DNA of 64,000 nt from Saccharomycopsis fibuligera x Saccharomycopsis cf. fibuligera (lineage: Eukaryota; Ascomycota; Saccharomycetes; Ascoideales; Saccharomycopsidaceae), in contig CP012809.1 of assembly GCA_001936135.1 (NCBI GenBank), positions 124,001 through 188,000 on the forward strand, in the 5' to 3' direction. Position 1 is the first letter of the stretch; every line of letters starts with the position of its first letter. Positions 58,974 through 64,000 of this stretch are shown in pieces. The translations under genes and the position numbers were made by a program. A model generated the notes under the pieces. The model was not told where the DNA came from and ran no database searches. It saw only the letters and a program-made list of their open reading frames with translations.

Positions 58974-61448
58974 CTAATTCAAAATGCTAGTTATTTTTGA
59001 AAGACTCTTCTTCTGATCACTTAAGCTCCCAGCACTATCACCACTACTGCTGCTACTTCGCGTAATTTGAGGACCACTTATACTACTAGTCCGATGCAAC
59101 ACCGCCTGTCCTGGATGAATTTGTGGTCCCTGAAATACTTTTTGGCCAACAGCACCATCATCACCGGCACCATTTTGAGCTTGAGTTTGACCTCCGCCAT
59201 TAGGGTTACCATTTGCACCGCCTTCAAATGCAATAATCACTGGTGATGACCGGGTTGAGTCACTACTATTGCGTTTCATTTGCAATAATGTGGCACCTGC
59301 TTCTTTTCTTTCATTATCCTGATGTGTTTTTTTGTTACTATCACTGTCGTTATTTTTGCTACTTGCCTCATTGTCCTGCTGTCGCTGCTGATGTTGTTGA
59401 TCGGAGGTGTTTGTGTTTAAAGAATTTGCCGCTGCTGAGCTGTTGCTGCTGCCGCTGCTGCTGCTTCCCGGTACGAGAAACATCGAATTGCCCCCGCCGA
59501 TACTTCCATCAAACTTCGGGGTTTGAAGAAGCGTAGAGATTGAGTTTGGAGAAAGTGAAAACAACTCACCCGAAGGTTGTTGCTTAAACAGCATGTATGA
59601 ATCTGAAAACAGCAGTGGGGAGAAGGTATGGCTCCCGTTACCCATGCTTCCAGTATTACTACCATTACCTTTAAAAGGCTTGCTTGTTTTCCCTTGATTT
59701 GCAACTGTAAAAGTCATTGCAGTTGATGTTGATGATGCTGAAGATGATGGCTGTTGCAGTTGTGGGATATTACCACCGAAGCCCAACATGCTGTTGCTAC
59801 CTGATCTGCTCTTGAGGCTAATGCTACCACTACTACCACTAGTGCTAGGCAAGTTCATTATTGGTGATGGCAATTGAAACTCGCTTCTCTCCCTGGTACC
59901 GGTTGCCTTTGCCTCCATACTTTCAAAATAGTTTTGACCACCATTGCTGATGCTGGGATGGAAAGCAGTAGCAAATTTTGGTGAAACATTCAAATATTTT
60001 GTAGCTGGTGAGGTTTGGGGTGAATAATGCTTCCAGTTACCAGAAGCAGTTTCCACTATTGCGCTATTATTGTTATTGATATTTGTGTTTTCGGGATGAT
60101 TATAATTCTGAGAAGCAATGGTGAATGTATTCAAGTATTTTGAGTTGGGTGCTGGCATGCTGCTTGAGAAGCTTTTTCGACTTGATGCTGATGCTAAAGA
60201 GGAGGAAACTGGTGCCGATGGAGAACTTCGGTTGCCGCTATTACTATCTTTCCGATTTAGCACACTGAAAACGCTGCTTTTAAACAGTGCTGGACTGTTA
60301 GCAGTAATAACACTTGACGAAGTTCTGGAAAAATTGGCACCTGGACTATTATTAGTAACATTAATAGCATTATTGTTATCAGTATAGTCAGTAGATGAAG
60401 GCAGGTTGTCCATTTGTGTGGTACTAATGTAATTTTTTGTTTGTTCTATAGGGTTTTGTAGTCCGGTGCTCGGCACTGGTTGAAAGTCGGCAATCTCAAA
60501 AAAAAGATGGAAATTATCAATAATCTCTTGCTTTATTCCCTTGCTTTGCAAGTATTTGTCAAACCCTTCGTCAGCAACTAAGTAGCTATTTGAGCTTTCA
60601 TTGTTGCTGCTGCTATTTGCGCTGCTTGGTGAAACAGAACCATGCTCGTTAGTAGCGAGCTGTTTTGACTTATTCTTGGTAGTGGATCGCTTATAATTAC
60701 TCATCAATTTGAAAACCTTCATTATTTCAATAAAATTAAAATCGTGATCCAAGTTTCGATAATTATCCAAATTTAAACTTAATTTTGCAAACGAGATATT
60801 TTTGCCATTTTCGTTAGTCTGGCCATCAATTGAATTAGTTCTATCAGTAGCAGCGGCGGTGGAAACAGGTAACTGACTTTGGGTCATTATTCTAATGATC
60901 CTGTGCAAATAGTTGATGTATTCCACTGTAGCTTGCAAAATCGTCAACTTGTACATGCTGTCGTTTATCGCTGTAGTATTGGGTCCATTTGTGTTAATGA
61001 TTGAGTTACGGCATGCTGGTACCATAATCTTTAATGCTTCGAATTCTCGGTTGAGTTTCGTGCGCCTTTTTTTTTCAATAATTGAATGAGCAGTCTTGTG
61101 GTCTTTTTTCTTTTGGTTAGCTAGCTTCTTTTGTTGCTGTTTTGAAATTTTTTGCTTCTTAGAAGGTAATGGGGAAGTTAATTCTTTTTGATTTTTTGCT
61201 GTTCCGTTACCATTATCAGTGGCAGAGAAACCAGCGTCATCATTATCATCATTATCATCATTATCATCATCATCAGTGGCCCTGCGCTTTTTTCCAGTGT
61301 TTCTCAACCTTTTGGGTTTTGTACCATTTCCTTCCTTCTTCTTACCACCGCTATTACAAGCACCAGTGCCATAGTAATCTGCATTAGTATGCGGTTTGAT
61401 TTGGATGATTTTTGACTTAAAACTTGGTGGAGCTGGCAAATCTGACAT
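58974..61448 (-). CDS. Large bHLH transcription factor, unassigned
   Basis: An 824-residue protein with a basic helix-loop-helix domain at about 116-190: the basic region HKTAHSIIEKKRRTKLNREF, helix 1 into EALKIMVPACR, a loop with Asn/Thr residues and helix 2 MYKLTILQATVEYINYLHRI. His121, Glu125 and Arg129 fit the class that contacts CACGTG. Before it lie basic stretches (KPKRLRNTGKKRR, KKQKISKQQQKK) and an Asp/Asn repeat. The remaining 630 residues are Ser/Asn-rich and disordered, with many SP/TP sites. I cannot assign it to INO4, RTG, CBF1, TYE7 or CPH2; it is much longer than most of these, and lacks the Tyr of SREBP-type basic regions. The start is the first ATG. Confidence 0.85.
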   Translation of the reverse strand: MSDLPAPPSFKSKIIQIKPHTNADYYGTGACNSGGKKKEGNGTKPKRLRNTGKKRRATDDDDNDDNDDNDDAGFSATDNGNGTAKNQKELTSPLPSKKQKISKQQQKKLANQKKKDHKTAHSIIEKKRRTKLNREFEALKIMVPACRNSIINTNGPNTTAINDSMYKLTILQATVEYINYLHRIIRIMTQSQLPVSTAAATDRTNSIDGQTNENGKNISFAKLSLNLDNYRNLDHDFNFIEIMKVFKLMSNYKRSTTKNKSKQLATNEHGSVSPSSANSSSNNESSNSYLVADEGFDKYLQSKGIKQEIIDNFHLFFEIADFQPVPSTGLQNPIEQTKNYISTTQMDNLPSSTDYTDNNNAINVTNNSPGANFSRTSSSVITANSPALFKSSVFSVLNRKDSNSGNRSSPSAPVSSSLASASSRKSFSSSMPAPNSKYLNTFTIASQNYNHPENTNINNNNSAIVETASGNWKHYSPQTSPATKYLNVSPKFATAFHPSISNGGQNYFESMEAKATGTRERSEFQLPSPIMNLPSTSGSSGSISLKSRSGSNSMLGFGGNIPQLQQPSSSASSTSTAMTFTVANQGKTSKPFKGNGSNTGSMGNGSHTFSPLLFSDSYMLFKQQPSGELFSLSPNSISTLLQTPKFDGSIGGGNSMFLVPGSSSSGSSNSSAAANSLNTNTSDQQHQQRQQDNEASSKNNDSDSNKKTHQDNERKEAGATLLQMKRNSSDSTRSSPVIIAFEGGANGNPNGGGQTQAQNGAGDDGAVGQKVFQGPQIHPGQAVLHRTSSISGPQITRSSSSSGDSAGSLSDQKKSLSKITSILN

Positions 61449-63050
61449 TTTATAGTCTCTGTGCCTGATTGAAATTTAGTTTTTGTATTTTGCTCAATAA
61501 AAATTCAAGGCTGTGAAGCCGTCTGAGAAGATATAAAACAATTATGATATAGTTATAATCAATGAAAGGGATCAATCAATGGAAGAGATTGATCAACTGA
61601 AATTGGTTATTTATGATATTAATCTATAGCAATCAGAGAGAAAATCCTACTGAAATAAAATAAAGACAAAATACAGCAAACCAAGCAGAGCTAAATAACA
61701 TCAGGAATAAAACGTAAAAAAAATAAACAAGAGTCTTTCAGAGAAACCAAAACCAAAAATTTGACCAAACCGAGCAACGCAATACCTCAAGATATACTAT
61801 CGTTGACGAGCCAATGTGTCCCTGGGGTTATTGCCTACGACATTCTGTCTCTAAGGATTAGTGCGATGTTGGGCCTGCAGCCCTCACACGTGGAAATCCC
61901 AATACGGTAAGCTGTCTGTTGCACGTTGCAGCCTGTTTTTCTTCTTGACACTTTGAGGGGCATTAGCAATTTATGTGTGGTGCTGATATACTTTGTATAA
62001 AGAGGGTGCCTTTACCCCATATTTATACAACAAGTACCACTATAACGGGTCGTAGCACTTTAAGCTAACAGCACTACACACACCACATGTCAGCAGAGTG
62101 CCGTCATTTGTATGCATCATAGCACATTAAAATGCATGGAAAAGTATAGAGGGGCAGATGGAAAAAAAAAAAAAGGTAAAGAGCGGGACGTAAAAGGAAA
62201 AGTCCACATTTGGATGGCTGTTAACTGATTCGGCTATTAAAGGGCATTAAAAAAAAAAAAAAAAAAAAAGAAAAGTTAAAAACGTTGAGACAGCTGCTTT
62301 AGTGCTAGCACTACTACTAGCTCCGCGGGATCAGTTCTGATGGTGCCGATGGATCAATCGTGCTGGATAGCTAGCTTACAAATTAGTTAACGCACTTCCT
62401 CTTATCAGACAGTATGATCTGTCATGTAACACTACTATTGGCATCGACATGATCATAGACTCTATATATTTAAACACAGTTCGTGTAATTTGTGTCAAAG
62501 TATATTTCTTTTAACATGCTGTAAGCGAGTTCCTGTGAAAATTTTTTCCTTCTATTGCTGTATAAGATTTTATTGTGTGCTTTTCTTTTTCCGAGAAAAC
62601 ACAAGGGCTTTTGGTGCACCAGACTGCAGCCCCCCGTCATTCTATAGCTAAAATGACTCACTATACCAAGAGCAATTTAAAAGAAAAGAAAAGACCAGAC
62701 ATAAAAAATATCATCTTTTATGAAAAGAGTTTTTCGGTCTTGATTCTCTTCTGCCATCTTCTCTATACCAATATCAATACCTTTTCATTGCACACTCATC
62801 TTTTGCAATAATTATCCAATAGCTGCCAGCCTGCATTCAAACAATCCAGCGATCCCACCATACATCCATCGATCGGGACTCGTCCACATTTTTTTTTTTT
62901 TCCAGCGCAAATTTAATTAGCTAAGCTTAACAAATCGTCTCGCTTATATTCTACCGTCTTTTGAGGAATTCATCAGCTTTACGGCACACTTAACGGCAAT
63001 ACAGCACACTTAACAACAAAATAACACAGTAAACAACACACTCTATCAAG
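61449..63050. other. Divergent promoter region, 1.6 kb
   Basis: It lies between the bHLH gene and the right-end partial gene. It holds an A21 run at 62249-62269, a dyad at 61993-62030 and a C/T-rich leader near 62740-63050. The length suggests complex regulation of one or both genes. No gene is seen. Confidence 0.5.
61993..62030. promoter_or_regulatory. Long dyad TTGTATAAA ... TTTATACAA
   Basis: Perfect 9 bp inverted arms at 61993-62001 and 62022-62030, with inner GGGT/ACCC arms between them. It is a candidate binding site for a dimeric regulator or a chance hairpin. Confidence 0.4.
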
Positions 63051-64000
63051 ATGACTTCTAGTGAGAGCATATTGGTTGTTGATAGATCGCAAGCAGTGAA
63101 TTCTGGAGTACAGTCAAACACTACCGACGCAAGCACCACTATAAGCACCCCGAATGGTCAGCTTGCCAGTTTGGCAGCATTCCATGCCGAGCTTGTTGTC
63201 AAAGTGCTTCGCAACTTTGACTTGCTCATAAATAACTTGATTGAATTTTTCAACTTGAACGGGGTGTTGAATCCATTTTTCTCATTGAAGTTAATCCACT
63301 TGAAACAAGCTTTCAAAGAAGTTTTCAAAAATCTCAACAGTGATGAAGCTATTGAAAAAAGTGGTAACACGAGTGCAGCCTCTGCTCAAGGTAACAAGAG
63401 AATGAAGCTTGATGCTACGCAGATTTTCAACGAACAAAAATTTGTATTACTAAATACTCAACTTCTTAATCTTTTGAAAAAATTTAAATTAGTGCTTGTG
63501 GAGATCATTCAAGTTTTTAACAAGGTCAACTTGCAAAGTTATGTGGCTACTCAGCTCAACTACAGAATCCTTACTCAAGCCTCGAATAACAAAGGCAAAA
63601 ATAGCGATAACGACAATACTCAGCTCGCAAGTACAATTGCTGTTTATGTTGAGAATTTGTTTTCGACCCAGTTTTTCAGCAAAAATTTGAGCAATCTTGA
63701 AGAGCTTATCAGCACCGTGGAGAAACTTGCCTCAGTTACTGATATTAATGCTAATGCTAGTGGTAACACTGGAAAGACAGAAGTGAAAAACAAGTCCAAG
63801 CGTAACCTGGACGATGATATTAGAACCATGCTTGAAAAGATTGCTTCACTTGACAATGCATTGGTGCAATTCAATATCATCAATTCAATTGGGTTTTACG
63901 AATTCAAAATTTTAAAACAGCAAATTAATCCTAGTGCCCATGCAAATGGCAGTAGCACTGGCAGTAGCAATGGCATGTTTAATTTCGGCGCCGATTTAAG
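63051..64000 (+). CDS. Unidentified protein, 5' part (runs off the window)
   Basis: An ATG at 63051 opens a frame that stays open for 316 codons to the right edge. The protein begins MTSSESILVVDRSQ and is largely helical with Leu/Phe/Asn-rich segments (HAELVVKVLRNFDLLINNLI, FVLLNTQLLNLLKKFKLVLV, YVENLFSTQFFSKNLSNLEE, TMLEKIASLDNALVQFNIIN), separated by Ser/Asn/Thr-rich loops. No enzyme motif, signal peptide or membrane helix is evident. I do not recognise the family; a helical scaffold or complex subunit is possible. The leader before the ATG has CACACTTAACA-like repeats. Confidence 0.75.
   Translation, partial: MTSSESILVVDRSQAVNSGVQSNTTDASTTISTPNGQLASLAAFHAELVVKVLRNFDLLINNLIEFFNLNGVLNPFFSLKLIHLKQAFKEVFKNLNSDEAIEKSGNTSAASAQGNKRMKLDATQIFNEQKFVLLNTQLLNLLKKFKLVLVEIIQVFNKVNLQSYVATQLNYRILTQASNNKGKNSDNDNTQLASTIAVYVENLFSTQFFSKNLSNLEELISTVEKLASVTDINANASGNTGKTEVKNKSKRNLDDDIRTMLEKIASLDNALVQFNIINSIGFYEFKILKQQINPSAHANGSSTGSSNGMFNFGADL

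Noticed and set aside
1-64000. CRISPR arrays, prophage, insertion sequences, transposons, retroelements or centromere-type inverted repeats
   Set aside because: None seen. All repeats found are short microsatellites, minisatellites or homopolymers, and no transposase or reverse transcriptase motif appears in any frame I read.

Overview
The window is nuclear DNA of an ascomycete yeast. It is AT-rich and gene-dense, most genes have no intron, and the few introns have yeast-type signals (a perfect TACTAAC branch point in COX9 and in one ZIP3-like intron). Gene content points to the CTG clade (Candida/Lodderomyces), most likely the C. parapsilosis / Lodderomyces elongisporus side. A nuclear gene for the complex I PSST subunit rules out Saccharomyces. 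All leucines of RPS12 are TTG, and none is CTG. The RPS12 promoter carries Cbf1- and Tbf1-like sites as in Candida. The species call is an inference. Translations below use the standard code; in this clade CTG would read as serine.

Layout. 0-9.5 kb: the tail of an unidentified gene, the Golgi Ca/Mn pump PMR1, and the MADS-box factor MCM1, with long intergenic stretches. 9.5-16 kb: a PWWP-domain chromatin protein, a large Asn/Ser-rich protein of unknown role, and NIF3. 16-25 kb: a GPI-anchored GH72 glucanosyltransferase (GAS5-like), SSU72 (two exons) divergent from RTF1, and an asparagine-synthetase-like protein. 25-36.4 kb: a 2.9 kb gene-poor gap, RPS12, complex I PSST, RAD59, a PUS7 that contains an extra tRNA-ligase-type kinase domain, and the divergent cytochrome oxidase pair COX8/COX9. 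36.9-43 kb: a three-exon ZIP3/HEI10-like RING protein, MDM34 and BOL2. 43.7-47.8 kb: a divergent 2-oxoglutarate oxygenase / MFS transporter pair, each with a 36-base poly(A) run just upstream of its start. 48.2-58 kb: PAC11, ADK2, SHM2 and POL3. 58.9-64 kb: a large bHLH factor and the start of an unidentified gene.

Functional links: several neighbours share a theme. SSU72 and RTF1 both act on RNA polymerase II. COX8 and COX9 are both complex IV subunits and share one promoter with a CCAAT box. The strongest unusual finding is the PUS7 architecture: a complete kinase module of the fungal tRNA ligase (TRL1) family sits in frame between the Pus7 N-terminal tail and its TruD-type pseudouridine synthase domain. 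No mobile element, CRISPR array, rRNA or convincing tRNA gene was found.
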